Below are positions 1 through 8,632 of a stretch of 64,000 bases of DNA, piece after piece. Made by a program: the position numbers and the translations under genes. Below the pieces are notes generated by a model, which was not told the origin of the DNA, made no database searches, and saw nothing but the letters and a program-made list of their open reading frames with translations. The number at the start of each line of letters is the position of its first letter. Position 1 is the stretch's first letter. Location of the stretch: contig NZ_AYTO01000041.1 in NCBI RefSeq assembly GCF_000507145.1, positions 310,001-374,000 of the forward strand. Direction: 5' to 3'. The stretch is from Bacillus tequilensis KCTC 13622. Lineage in GTDB: Bacteria; Bacillota; Bacilli; Bacillales; Bacillaceae.

Positions 1-2687
1 TCAGTCAGGTTGTTTTGCACCATGTAAAGCGCCATATCTCCGACTACTTTGGAGGAAGGCGTGACCTTTACAATGTCGCCAAACATATCGTTGACGCGTC
101 TGTACATTTCCTTGACTTCATTCCAGCGATCGCCCAAGCCTACTCCCTTGGCCTGCTGCTGCAGGTTGCTGTATTGGCCGCCAGGCATCTCATGTTCATA
201 AATTTCTGTATGCGGAGACTTCATGCCGCTTTCGAATTCGCTATAGTATTTACGAACTGACTCCCAATATTGAGACAGCAATTCAACGCCTTGAACATTC
301 ATTTCCGGACGGCGGTCGTTGCCTTCCATCGCATGATAAAATCCGCTCGCGCTAGGCTGAGACGTTAATCCCGCCATAGAACTGACCGCAACGTCTATGA
401 TATCAACGCCGGCTTCAACGGCTTTCGCATACATATAAATGCCGTTGCCGCTCGTATCATGCGTATGAAGGTGAACAGGAATATCGATCGTCTCTTTCAG
501 CGCAGAAACAAGCTCATAGGCAGCCTGCGGTTTTAACAGCCCCGCCATATCTTTAATTCCGAGAATATGGGCTCCGGCAGCCTCAAGCTCCTTCGCCATC
601 GACGTATAATAGGCAAGATCATATTTCGTGCGATTTTTATCAAGGATATCTCCTGTATAACAAATCGCAGCTTCTGCCACCTTACCGGTATCCCGAACAG
701 CATCAATGGCTAACGTCATACCTTTTACCCAGTTTAAGCTGTCGAAAATACGGAACACATCAATACCGGCTTGAGCAGATTGCTTCACAAATTCTTTAAT
801 CACATTATCCGGATAATTCGTATAGCCGACTGCGTTTGATGAACGAAGGAGCATCTGGAATAAGGTATTCGGCACTTCCTTGCGAAGGTCCTCCAAACGC
901 TTCCATGGATCTTCTTTCAGGAATCGATAGGCTACATCGAATGTCGCGCCTCCCCACATTTCCATACTGAATAGTTCAGGCCATAACGCAGCTGTCGGAT
1001 TCGCGATTTTTTTCAAATCATGCGATCTGAATCTCGTCGCCAATAATGATTGGTGAGCATCCCTGAATGTCGTATCAGTTAAAAGGACAGATTTTTGTTC
1101 CTTCACCCAATTTGCAAGCCCTTCAGCACCTTTTTCATCGAGAATTTGCTTTGTTCCTCTGGCAGGCTGCTGATCAACGTCTACTTTTACATTTAACGGC
1201 TTGTCAAACGCCGGCTTTTCTTTTTTCCCGATTCCAGGGAAGCCGTTCACTGTCACATTGCTGATGTAAGTAAGCATTTTCGTTCCGCGGTCCTTCTGCT
1301 TAGGGAAAATAAATAATTCAGGTGTTGTATCAATGAAAGACGTATCATATTGTCCCGTCAGGAATTTTTCATGCTTTGCAACGTTCTCAAGGAACGGAAT
1401 GTTTGTTTTAATGCCTCTGATTCTAAACTCCTGAAGATTCCGGACCATTTTAGCCGCCGCCTGTTCAAACGTTAAAGCCCAGGTTGAGAGCTTAACGAGA
1501 AGCGAATCATAATACGGTGTGATCACGGCGCCTTGGAAGCTGTTTCCGGTATCAAGACGGACACCAAATCCGCCGCCTGAGCGGTAGGCCATGATTTTCC
1601 CGGTATCAGGCATGAAATCATTTTGCGGATCCTCAGTCGTCACGCGTGATTGAATCGCATAGCCGATTGTAAAAATGTCCTTTTGCTCAGGAATATTTAC
1701 TTGTTTGCTGTGAAGGCTGTGCCCTTGAGCAACAAGGATCTGTGTTTGAACAATATCAACACCCGTAATCATTTCTGTAATCGTGTGTTCAACTTGTACG
1801 CGGGGGTTTACTTCAATAAAGTAGAACTCGTTGTTCGCAACAAGGAATTCGACCGTGCCCGCGTTGATATAATTTACATTTTTCGCAAGCGCAACTGCCG
1901 CTTCACAGATTTGATCTCTTAATTCAGTGGACAGCGAGACACTCGGCGCCACTTCAATGACTTTTTGGTGGCGTCTTTGAACAGAACAATCTCTCTCAAA
2001 TAGATGAACGACATTGCCCTGCTTGTCTCCAATAACCTGAACCTCAATATGTTTTGGATTTTCAATCAATTTTTCTACATAAACTTCATCATTGCCAAAG
2101 GCTGCTTTCGCCTCTGATTTTGCACGCTCATATGCTTCTTTGACTTCGCTTTCAGATCTGACAATCCGCATACCGCGTCCTCCGCCGCCCAGCGAAGCTT
2201 TAATGATAATCGGATAGCCGTTAGCTTGTCCGAATTGTTCGACTGCTTCAAGCGTTTCTGCAGGTCCGTCGCTTCCCGGAATCACAGGAATTCCAGCTTT
2301 TTCTGCCTGCTCACGCGCTTTTACCTTGTCACCAAACATATCTAGATGTTCGGACTTTGGACCAATGAACACGATCCCTTCTTCTTCACATCGTCTCGCG
2401 AAATGGATGTTTTCGGATAAGAAACCGTATCCCGGATGAATCGCATCGACTTTGTTTCTTTTCGCAATATCAATGATTCCTTCAATATCCAGGTAAGCAT
2501 CAATCGGTTTTTTCCCTTCACCGACCAGGTATGCTTCGTCCGCTTTGTACCGGTGGTAGGAACCGGAATCTTCTTTTGAATAAACCGCAACTGTACGAAT
2601 ATTCAATTCGGTGCATGCACGGAATATTCGGATTGCAATTTCTCCCCTGTTTGCTACTAATACTTTTTGTATCGATTGCTGAGACAA
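1..2687 (-). CDS. pycA: Pyruvate carboxylase, 3' end cut by window edge
   Basis: ATP- and biotin-dependent carboxylation of pyruvate to oxaloacetate, the anaplerotic entry to the TCA cycle. The frame is open from a TTG start at 2687-2685 (preceded by GGGGGAGA) to the edge of the window, giving about 895 of the roughly 1148 residues usual for the family. The N-terminus reads MSQQSIQKVLVANRGEIAIR, the typical biotin carboxylase start. A glycine-rich ATP-grasp loop (ASLGGGGRGMR) follows, then a carboxyltransferase domain with TTFRDAHQSL and a central metal-binding HLHTHD. The biotin carrier domain lies beyond base 1. Because the frame runs off the window it is easy to miss. It lies 74 bp downstream of ftsW on the same strand. 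Confidence 0.97.
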   Translation of the reverse strand, partial: MSQQSIQKVLVANRGEIAIRIFRACTELNIRTVAVYSKEDSGSYHRYKADEAYLVGEGKKPIDAYLDIEGIIDIAKRNKVDAIHPGYGFLSENIHFARRCEEEGIVFIGPKSEHLDMFGDKVKAREQAEKAGIPVIPGSDGPAETLEAVEQFGQANGYPIIIKASLGGGGRGMRIVRSESEVKEAYERAKSEAKAAFGNDEVYVEKLIENPKHIEVQVIGDKQGNVVHLFERDCSVQRRHQKVIEVAPSVSLSTELRDQICEAAVALAKNVNYINAGTVEFLVANNEFYFIEVNPRVQVEHTITEMITGVDIVQTQILVAQGHSLHSKQVNIPEQKDIFTIGYAIQSRVTTEDPQNDFMPDTGKIMAYRSGGGFGVRLDTGNSFQGAVITPYYDSLLVKLSTWALTFEQAAAKMVRNLQEFRIRGIKTNIPFLENVAKHEKFLTGQYDTSFIDTTPELFIFPKQKDRGTKMLTYISNVTVNGFPGIGKKEKPAFDKPLNVKVDVDQQPARGTKQILDEKGAEGLANWVKEQKSVLLTDTTFRDAHQSLLATRFRSHDLKKIANPTAALWPELFSMEMWGGATFDVAYRFLKEDPWKRLEDLRKEVPNTLFQMLLRSSNAVGYTNYPDNVIKEFVKQSAQAGIDVFRIFDSLNWVKGMTLAIDAVRDTGKVAEAAICYTGDILDKNRTKYDLAYYTSMAKELEAAGAHILGIKDMAGLLKPQAAYELVSALKETIDIPVHLHTHDTSGNGIYMYAKAVEAGVDIIDVAVSSMAGLTSQPSASGFYHAMEGNDRRPEMNVQGVELLSQYWESVRKYYSEFESGMKSPHTEIYEHEMPGGQYSNLQQQAKGVGLGDRWNEVKEMYRRVNDMFGDIVKVTPSSKVVGDMALYMVQNNLT

Positions 2688-2761
2688 ACTTTTCTCCCCC
2701 TTACCCGAATGGAATATAATCTATCATAGCGGAATATCCTTCCTGTGTACACACTTGTTTT

Positions 2762-3973
2762 TTACAGATAAACAGTTTTTTTAGGCTGCTTGTTTTTCAT
2801 TCCCTTTGTCGGCATGGGCTCTTTCTTTTTCTTATTCTCTGAATATTTCACAAACATGCTGATATTCGCTAATATCCCCATACTACCGAGCAAGAGCACT
2901 AAAGAAGAACCCCCATAACTGATAAATGGCAGGGTAACCCCTGTAATCGGAATTAATCCGCTCACGCCTCCGAGGTTAATGAACGATTGGATGGCTATCA
3001 TGCTTGAAATGCCGATCGCTAGAAGACTTCCAAACGGGTCCTCGCATTTTCTGGCTATATAAAAACCTTTTATGACGACAAAACCCAATAGGAAAATCAC
3101 AAACAAAACCCCAAAAATACCAAGTTCTTCGGATATGACAGCCATGATAAAGTCAGTGTGTGATTCAGGAAGATACCCGTATTTTTGGATACTTTCGCCG
3201 AGCCCCAGGCCAAAAATACCGCCTGAGCCAATCGCATAATAAGAATTGATCACTTGCAAACCTGATGTCTGTGCGTACTTAAACGGGTCTTCAAAACTAT
3301 CAAAACGCGCTAAACGGCCTTTAGTTAAAATGTTGTCCTGATTCAAATAGATAATTGGACTGACCAAAATGAAAACAATTCCGCCCAGCAAAACCAGCCT
3401 CATCAGCGTCTTTCCGCTGAAACCGGAGCACAAGATCATACATGTCGCAATCAGTCCGATAATCATGGCTGTACCTAAATCTGGCTGCATGGCAATTAAC
3501 CCGCAAATCACAAGCGTCATGACAACAGGAGGAGCCACTCCCGTTAACAGATGGTCGATATAGCTTTGTTTTTTGGCATATACGGCCGCAAGATATAAAA
3601 TCACGACCAGTTTCACAAATTCCCCCGGCTGAATACTCATTCCGCCGATTTTAAACCAGCTTTGAGCGTTTCCGGCAACATGCCCGAATACGAACAGCGA
3701 AATAAGCGCCAAAACAGAAGCAAGCAGTATCCCTTTCTGAAACTTTTGGTGGGCCAGTGCTTTATAAGGAAACAAAGCCATGAGAATAAACAGAGCACCA
3801 CCCGCAATTAAGGCAAACAGCTGCCGCATAAAGAAAAAATTACTGCTTACTCCATATCGAGAGACAGCCGTAATCATACTTGAGCTATAAACCATCACCA
3901 AACCGAATCCGCACAGTAAAACAATTGCGAATATCAGTGAGTAATCATAAGATTTGAGCATTTTTTTTAACAT
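2762..3973 (-). CDS. ftsW: Cell division lipid II polymerase FtsW (SEDS family)
   Basis: SEDS-family peptidoglycan glycosyltransferase acting at the division septum with a class B PBP. The 403-residue protein is almost entirely membrane helices (about ten) and ends in a basic lysine-rich tail. The SEDS signatures are visible: QPGEFVKL, MQPDLGTA, and near the C-terminus GLIPITGVTLPFISYGGSS. An in-frame ATG 30 bases upstream (4003) would add ten hydrophilic residues. I chose 3973 because GGAAGAGG stands six bases before it and the protein then begins MLKKMLKSYDYSL as in 168. It lies between ylaN and pycA, all on the same strand; a terminator after ylaN suggests its own promoter in 3974-4135. 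Confidence 0.96.
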   Translation of the reverse strand: MLKKMLKSYDYSLIFAIVLLCGFGLVMVYSSSMITAVSRYGVSSNFFFMRQLFALIAGGALFILMALFPYKALAHQKFQKGILLASVLALISLFVFGHVAGNAQSWFKIGGMSIQPGEFVKLVVILYLAAVYAKKQSYIDHLLTGVAPPVVMTLVICGLIAMQPDLGTAMIIGLIATCMILCSGFSGKTLMRLVLLGGIVFILVSPIIYLNQDNILTKGRLARFDSFEDPFKYAQTSGLQVINSYYAIGSGGIFGLGLGESIQKYGYLPESHTDFIMAVISEELGIFGVLFVIFLLGFVVIKGFYIARKCEDPFGSLLAIGISSMIAIQSFINLGGVSGLIPITGVTLPFISYGGSSLVLLLGSMGILANISMFVKYSENKKKKEPMPTKGMKNKQPKKTVYL

Positions 3974-4135
3974 AACATCCTCTTCCCTGCTTCTAACTTC
4001 CATTAACTATGGTTTTTAAGTATGTATCTTTTTTATTTTACTACAATTTATCAAACGAGACGAAGAATCTCTATACGATTCGGAAGGAATGTGTGAAAAA
4101 AGACCGTCTTTAAGAGTGAAAATTAGCGGTTATAA

Positions 4136-4167
4136 AAAAACCCAAACTGTTAATAAGTTTGAGTTTT
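4136..4167 (-). terminator. Intrinsic terminator after ylaN
   Basis: On the minus strand AAACTCAAACT pairs with AGTTTGGGTTT around a short loop, followed by a run of seven T. It starts a few bases after the ylaN stop. Confidence 0.75.
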
Positions 4168-4172
4168 ATCAT

Positions 4173-4454
4173 TTATTTACCTGTAAACGCGTCATGCAAA
4201 GCTGACAATTCGCGCTCCAATGTGTATAAAAGGTCTTTACCGTCTTTTTCATCAACCAATCCCAGGCGGACAGCAAAATCGATTTCCCTCGAAAGCCCGA
4301 ACATTTGAGTATCTAAGACCTCTTCATATAGAGGACATTGAGGCATCGTTAAGTTATCCATTTGTACTCGGATCAGCTTCAAAATCTTCTCAGCATCAAC
4401 TTTTAAGAGCTCAAAAGCTTTTTGTCGATGGTCAACCATCATCTCTGAAGCCAA
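4173..4454 (-). CDS. ylaN: YlaN, DUF1507 iron-linked regulator protein
   Basis: Small soluble helical protein of the YlaN/UPF0358 (DUF1507) family, 93 residues, the normal family length. From published work, YlaN binds iron and interacts with Fur, and is needed for growth when iron is limiting; nothing in the sequence itself shows this. The start is a TTG at 4454-4452 with GGAGGG six bases upstream; the next ATG codons (residues 5 and 6) have no ribosome binding site. It precedes ftsW but has its own terminator. Confidence 0.93.
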   Translation of the reverse strand: MASEMMVDHRQKAFELLKVDAEKILKLIRVQMDNLTMPQCPLYEEVLDTQMFGLSREIDFAVRLGLVDEKDGKDLLYTLERELSALHDAFTGK

Positions 4455-4551
4455 AAGTATCCCTCCGTTCCCCAGGCGAGTACCTAATTCTTCTATTTAT
4501 CATAAAGGGTATCAGCAGAAAATGCAAGTGGATTTAAGCACATGACATAAA

Positions 4552-5481
4552 TTAAAAAATACTCAGCCTGTACATTTCAGACATTATTTCCAATAGCTTC
4601 ACACCTGCGATACTGTTGCCTTTTTCGTCCAATGCCGGGCCGAATATACCGATTCCGAAATCGTAAGGTGAAATGCCCATTATCCCTCCGGATACGCCGC
4701 TTTTTGCCGGAATTCCGACCTTAATTGCAAATTCCCCGCTTGCATTGTACATTCCGCACGTCACCATAAATGTTTTGCAAATTCTGGCGACATCTTTTGA
4801 AATCACTTGCTCCCCTGTCTCAGGGTGTCTGCCGTTCAGCGCAAATACAGATCCGATTTTCGCCAAATCCAGGCTGTTCATCTCAATCGCGCATTGCTTC
4901 GTGTACAAATCCATTACCGCTTCTACCTCATCCTCAAAAATGCCGTACTGCTTCATATAGTAACACAATGCCCGATTAATCATTGATGTGCTGTATTCGG
5001 ATTCAGCCACTTCTCGGCAGTATGTAATCTTTTGGTTGTTTGTCAGCCTTCTGATAAAAGACAGCAAATAATCAAGTCTCTCTTTCGCCGTTTTCCCTCT
5101 AATCAAGCTTGTCACTGCCAATGCCCCTGCGTTGATCATAGGGTTTAACGGCTTGCTTGGATTCATTGTTTCCAGCTTGATAATTGAATTAAACGGATCA
5201 CCGGTCGGCTCCTGTCCGACATAGCTGAAGACCTTATCTTTGCCGTATTCCATTAACACCAAAGCAAGCGAGAGAACTTTCGATATACTTTGAAGCGTAA
5301 ATGTTTTTTCTACGTCACCTGCTGACAGACAAATATTATTGGAATAATAAATCGCCACTGACAGATCGTGTTTATCGGCTTTTGCCAAGGCGGGAATATA
5401 GCTGGCAACCTCCCCCTCGTCCGTCACTTTTTTTGCCTCTTTCACTAAGGCTTCAAGCTCATCATTATGCCGGCATACCAT
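4552..5481 (-). CDS. glsA2: Glutaminase GlsA2 (YlaM)
   Basis: Hydrolyses glutamine to glutamate and ammonia. The 309-residue protein belongs to the serine-dependent beta-lactamase-fold glutaminases: the S-x-x-K catalytic pair is S65-I-S-K68 in QSISKVLSL, followed by NPMINAGAL and SGVSGGI further on. The frame is open for 76 codons upstream (to 5709), but that part is compositionally odd (many Cys, Phe and Tyr) and lacks a binding site. ATG 5481 has GAGGGTGG upstream and gives the family-typical N-terminus. It is divergent from ylaL. Confidence 0.94.
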   Translation of the reverse strand: MVCRHNDELEALVKEAKKVTDEGEVASYIPALAKADKHDLSVAIYYSNNICLSAGDVEKTFTLQSISKVLSLALVLMEYGKDKVFSYVGQEPTGDPFNSIIKLETMNPSKPLNPMINAGALAVTSLIRGKTAKERLDYLLSFIRRLTNNQKITYCREVAESEYSTSMINRALCYYMKQYGIFEDEVEAVMDLYTKQCAIEMNSLDLAKIGSVFALNGRHPETGEQVISKDVARICKTFMVTCGMYNASGEFAIKVGIPAKSGVSGGIMGISPYDFGIGIFGPALDEKGNSIAGVKLLEIMSEMYRLSIF

Positions 5482-5532
5482 ACAACCACCCTCGCTCCTT
5501 GAGCAATTCAATACACATAATTTGTACACAAA

Positions 5533-5561
5533 GTGACAATTCATGCGAAAACTTTTATAAT
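5533..5561 (+). promoter_or_regulatory. SigA-type promoter of ylaL
   Basis: GTGACA at 5533, a 17-base spacer, and TATAAT at 5556-5561. Transcription should start near 5568, just before the AAGGGGG ribosome binding site. Confidence 0.7.
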
Positions 5562-5583
5562 TTTGAGAGAAGGGGGTTATGTC

Positions 5584-6069
5584 ATGAGCGTTATACAAGT
5601 AAAAGGCAATGTTACATATCCGATCACCATTGATCCTAGCGTATGGATTTTTGATGACCGCAAATTTTCGCTTGACCGCAAAGGGGAAGGTCAAGACACA
5701 CATTTCCAATCAGCCGGGGATGAATCCGATCTTGATCCTGAACGTGTCATTAGAGAGGGCCGGATTACTCCGCCGACCTTAAAGACAGAAAAACAATACG
5801 AGAAGCAAAAGCTAATGAATGGCAGTTTTGCAATGAAACTTGGGATGGTGCTTAAAAATGCCGAGCCGCTCAGTTCTGCGACACAATGCGTATTTGTGAC
5901 AAGTTCAGGGAAAGCCGCCGTCCCTCTGGAAGCCGCTCTTAACAGTATTGTCCATTTCAGTGAGGCAGGCAAGCCGATTCAAGAAGGCGGTCCCGTTCAT
6001 ATTTACTTTGAAGACCCAGTTAATCACGAACAGCCGATCACCGATATAAAAGAAATCGAAATCATGTAA
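5584..6069 (+). CDS. ylaL: YlaL, protein of unknown function
   Basis: 161-residue soluble protein with no signal peptide or membrane helix. I recognise it by context and sequence as YlaL; no function is known to me. The sequence has a basic/acidic first half ([15 protein letters not shown]) and a C-terminus rich in beta-type residues. The frame is open from 5533, but the promoter TATAAT lies inside that extension, so ATG 5584 is the start. It converges on phoH2 with only two bases between the two stop codons and no hairpin between them. Confidence 0.88.
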   Translation: MSVIQVKGNVTYPITIDPSVWIFDDRKFSLDRKGEGQDTHFQSAGDESDLDPERVIREGRITPPTLKTEKQYEKQKLMNGSFAMKLGMVLKNAEPLSSATQCVFVTSSGKAAVPLEAALNSIVHFSEAGKPIQEGGPVHIYFEDPVNHEQPITDIKEIEIM

Positions 6070-6071
6070 TA

Positions 6072-7400
6072 TTACAGCAAGTCAGCGGCAAGCTGGGCGA
6101 GACCTGACCTCTCGCCTTTTAACAGCTTCACGCTGCCTGAGACGGGTTGTCCTTTAAACCGCTCCACCACATAGGCCAACCCATTGTTCAGACTGTCTAA
6201 GTATGGGTGATCAATTTGTTCAGGATCGCCCATTAGGACAATTTTACTGCCTTCACCGACTCTCGTCAGCAGCGTTTTCACCTCATGCCTGGTCAAATTT
6301 TGCGCTTCATCAATAATAATAAATTGATCTGGAATGCTTCTCCCTCTGATATATGTCAGCGCCTCTACCTGAATAGAGCCAATCCCCGCCAGAATGGCCT
6401 CAAGCTCCCCCGGTTTTTTCGCATTAAACAGAAACTCTAAGTTGTCAAAAATCGGCTGCATCCAAGGCTTTAGCTTTTCCTCTTTTTCGCCCGGCAGGTA
6501 CCCGATGTCTTTGCCAACGGGAACAATCGGTCTCGCCACGACCAGCTTTTTGTATATTCCCAAGTCTTCAGTCTGCAATAGCCCCGCCGCTAATGCTAAA
6601 AGCGTCTTGCCGGTTCCCGCTTTTCCGATCAGGGTCACAAGTGGAATATCTTCCCGCAGCAAAAGCTCTAATGCCATTGTTTGCTGTACATTTTTCGGCC
6701 TGATCCCCCATATATGTTCATCATCAAATACGAGTCTTTTTAATACCGTTCCGGTTTTATCCGCAATTCCGACTGCCGAGGCGGAACCTCCCAGCTCATC
6801 CTTCATTAACGCGAATTGATTCGGATAAAAAGCATGCTGTTTGATATCATTTACTGAAATTTGGTTTTTCCCATAAAAAGAGCTGAACAGCTGCTGGCTG
6901 ATATATAAATCCTTATAACCGCTGTACATTTCATTATTGTCCACAACCCGGTCATTCAGAAAATCTTCGGCAAGCAGTCCGATTGCGTCCGCTTTAACCC
7001 TTACCAGTACATCCTTGCTGACGAGGATAACCGGCCTGCCATTTTCTTTGGTTTCTTCCTCAAGGCTTAGATTTTTCGCAACGGCTAATATGCGATTATC
7101 GTTCGTCTTTTCAATAAAGATCTCTTGCAGCTGGTGAAACGAACGATGATTCAGTTCAATTCTCAGTGTGCCGCCGGTATCAAGCGGAACATGCTCATGC
7201 AGCCTGCCCTTTTGCCTTAGCGCATCGATCAGTTTAGATACGTGCCTTGCATTCCTCCCAACCTCGTCCATATACCGCTTTTTTGAATCAACCTCTTCTA
7301 ATACGACAGCAGGGATGACAACCTCATTTTCTTCAAAAGAAAATATCGCGTTAGGATCCTGTAATAACACATTCGTATCTAACACATAAATTTTACTCAA
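6072..7400 (-). CDS. ylaK: PhoH2: PIN-domain RNase fused to PhoH-type ATPase
   Basis: 442-residue two-domain protein. The N-terminal PIN domain begins MSKIYVLDTNVLLQD, with the metal-binding Asp at position 8 and further acidic residues later, as in VapC-type ribonucleases. The C-terminal half is a PhoH-like P-loop NTPase with Walker A GKAGTGKT, a LPGEKEEK segment and Walker B FIIIDEAQN. Characterised homologues are sequence-specific RNA helicase/RNases. The start is TTG 7400-7398 with AGGAGG eight bases upstream. No antitoxin-like small gene sits directly upstream, so it is not an obvious vapBC-type operon here. Confidence 0.93.
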   Translation of the reverse strand: MSKIYVLDTNVLLQDPNAIFSFEENEVVIPAVVLEEVDSKKRYMDEVGRNARHVSKLIDALRQKGRLHEHVPLDTGGTLRIELNHRSFHQLQEIFIEKTNDNRILAVAKNLSLEEETKENGRPVILVSKDVLVRVKADAIGLLAEDFLNDRVVDNNEMYSGYKDLYISQQLFSSFYGKNQISVNDIKQHAFYPNQFALMKDELGGSASAVGIADKTGTVLKRLVFDDEHIWGIRPKNVQQTMALELLLREDIPLVTLIGKAGTGKTLLALAAGLLQTEDLGIYKKLVVARPIVPVGKDIGYLPGEKEEKLKPWMQPIFDNLEFLFNAKKPGELEAILAGIGSIQVEALTYIRGRSIPDQFIIIDEAQNLTRHEVKTLLTRVGEGSKIVLMGDPEQIDHPYLDSLNNGLAYVVERFKGQPVSGSVKLLKGERSGLAQLAADLL

Positions 7401-7554
7401 GTCTCAGCCTCCTGATATAAGGGTCAAAGTTCTTCCTGCTTCTCTTACGATAAAAAAGGTGAATGCCTGCTAAAATATATGTTTTTGTGCATAAAGATAG
7501 AAGGTTAATTCAACAATAAAATTAATAAATGCATTTCAAGGAGGGAACCCGCAA

Positions 7555-8184
7555 GTGCGAATTCTTTTCATTTTGATACAGCTGACGCTTATCTTGTCCG
7601 CATGTGCCTACCAGCAAGGAAGACAGGATCAGAATGTTGAAAAAGAATCAACAAGACAGCAGGAGACTAAACCGATTCACGTAAAGGACACAGCTCAAGA
7701 GACAAAAGACAATGGAACAAGGACGGATATTGCCAGGCATCTTGTCAGCGTTGCTGAAAAAAACCCTGATGTCAAGGACGCAACAGCCGTAGTGCTGGGC
7801 GGTTATGCCGTTATTGGGATTGATGTCGATGATACTTTGGACAGAAGCAAAGTGGAAACCATTAAATATTCTGTGGCACAGGGTTTAAAAAATGATCGAT
7901 ACGGCGCTAATGCAGTTGTCATTGCCGATCCAGATACAGTCAGCCGCCTGAGGGAAATGAGCAGGGAAATCAGTGAAGGTCATCCGATAACTGGCATACT
8001 AGATGAATTAGCGGCAATTGTCGGCCGAGTGCTTCCCGAAATGCCTAACAATGTGATTAACAATGAAGACGAGCCGCAAACAAAGCAGCAAAATGACCAA
8101 TTAAACAGAAAACAGCGGCAGGAAATGGATCAGGAGCAAAACGATCAATCTGATCATCATATGAAAAAGAATACCAATGATTAA
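7555..8184 (+). CDS. ylaJ: YlaJ, YhcN/YlaJ-family sporulation lipoprotein
   Basis: 209-residue lipoprotein starting at GTG 7555 after AAGGAGGG. The signal sequence MRILFILIQLTLILSAC ends in a lipobox (L-S-A-C17). The mature part carries the YhcN/YlaJ domain (RHLVSVAEKNPDVKDATAVV, then VIADPD), and the tail is very rich in Asn, Gln and Asp. In B. subtilis YhcN and YlaJ are spore proteins that affect germination efficiency (established work); the sequence only shows the family and the membrane anchor. It is divergent from phoH2. Confidence 0.92.
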   Translation: MRILFILIQLTLILSACAYQQGRQDQNVEKESTRQQETKPIHVKDTAQETKDNGTRTDIARHLVSVAEKNPDVKDATAVVLGGYAVIGIDVDDTLDRSKVETIKYSVAQGLKNDRYGANAVVIADPDTVSRLREMSREISEGHPITGILDELAAIVGRVLPEMPNNVINNEDEPQTKQQNDQLNRKQRQEMDQEQNDQSDHHMKKNTND

Positions 8185-8217
8185 GCTATAGCCTCGGCGC
8201 TTTAGCTTTTTCTTATT
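8183..8217 (+). terminator. Intrinsic terminator after ylaJ
   Basis: AAGCTATAGC pairs with GCTTTAGCTT (one mismatch) around CTCGGC, then a T-rich run. The ylaJ stop codon is at its left edge. Confidence 0.65.
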
Positions 8218-8245
8218 TTAGACAGCTTCTGATCCGTGCTATAAT
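8218..8245 (+). promoter_or_regulatory. Extended -10 promoter of ylaI
   Basis: TGCTATAAT (TGn plus TATAAT at 8240-8245) with a poor -35 region TTAGAC 16 bases upstream. Confidence 0.55.
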
Positions 8246-8267
8246 ACATGTTAGTGAAAGAGGTGAT

Positions 8268-8477
8268 ATGATGAGGGTCCAATGTTCTATTTGCGATAAA
8301 ATTGAAACAATTGATGATGATACCCTGATCGCGAAACGGCTTCGAAACCGCCCAATCCATACATATATGTGTCAGGAATGCCACGACCGGATTGCCCAGA
8401 AAACAGAAGAACGGCTGAAAACGGGAAAATTCACTTTTCACCCGGGACAGCAGAAGAAAGAAAAAGTTAAAAAATAA
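8268..8477 (+). CDS. ylaI: YlaI, small zinc-ribbon-like protein (DUF2197)
   Basis: 69-residue basic protein with two CxxC pairs (CSIC at residues 6-9 and CQEC in the middle), the pattern of a small zinc ribbon, and a lysine-rich tail. The function is unknown. Two adjacent ATG codons (8268 and 8271) follow GAGGTGAT; either could be used and they differ by one residue. It is the last core gene before the accessory block, converging on the YtaF-like gene. Confidence 0.88.
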   Translation: MMRVQCSICDKIETIDDDTLIAKRLRNRPIHTYMCQECHDRIAQKTEERLKTGKFTFHPGQQKKEKVKK

Positions 8478-8507
8478 AGCGGCCGCTTTACCATACAGAA
8501 CAAAAAA

Positions 8508-8577
8508 GACTCAGCTGAGAAGCTGAGTCAAGCTGTCGAGAAAATCTCGACAGCTTGAGAGCGCGTCATGCGCTCTC
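8508..8577. repeat. Three consecutive perfect hairpins
   Basis: Stem 1 is GACTCAGCT (8508-8516), GAGA loop, AGCTGAGTC. Stem 2 is CAAGCTGTCGAGA (8529-8541), AAA loop, exact complement to 8557. Stem 3 is GAGAGCGC (8557-8564), GTCAT loop, GCGCTCTC to 8577. The stems abut or share a base. On the minus strand stem 1 is followed by TTTTTT, so it can end transcription of the YtaF-like gene. Weaker arms CGTTCAT/ATGAACG and GTTGT/ACAAC follow up to 8632. Confidence 0.85.
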
Positions 8578-8632
8578 ACGAATAAGAACGTTCATATTTA
8601 TGTTGTGCTTTTCATAAAATGAACGGGACAAC

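Noticed and set aside
1..2687. Absence of a gene in the first 2.7 kb
   Set aside because: An open minus-strand frame without a stop inside the window reads clearly as PycA.
5482..5709. 76-codon N-terminal extension of glutaminase
   Set aside because: No ribosome binding site at its start, unusual composition, and it would cover the ylaL promoter and start; family length fits the shorter form.
6394..6819. 141-codon plus-strand frame opposite phoH2
   Set aside because: Lies wholly inside phoH2, is Ser/Pro-rich as shadow frames are, and has no ribosome binding site.
8508..8577. Triple hairpin as a tRNA or structured RNA gene
   Set aside because: Stems are simple tetra- or tri-loop palindromes with no acceptor/TpsiC pattern and no promoter of their own.
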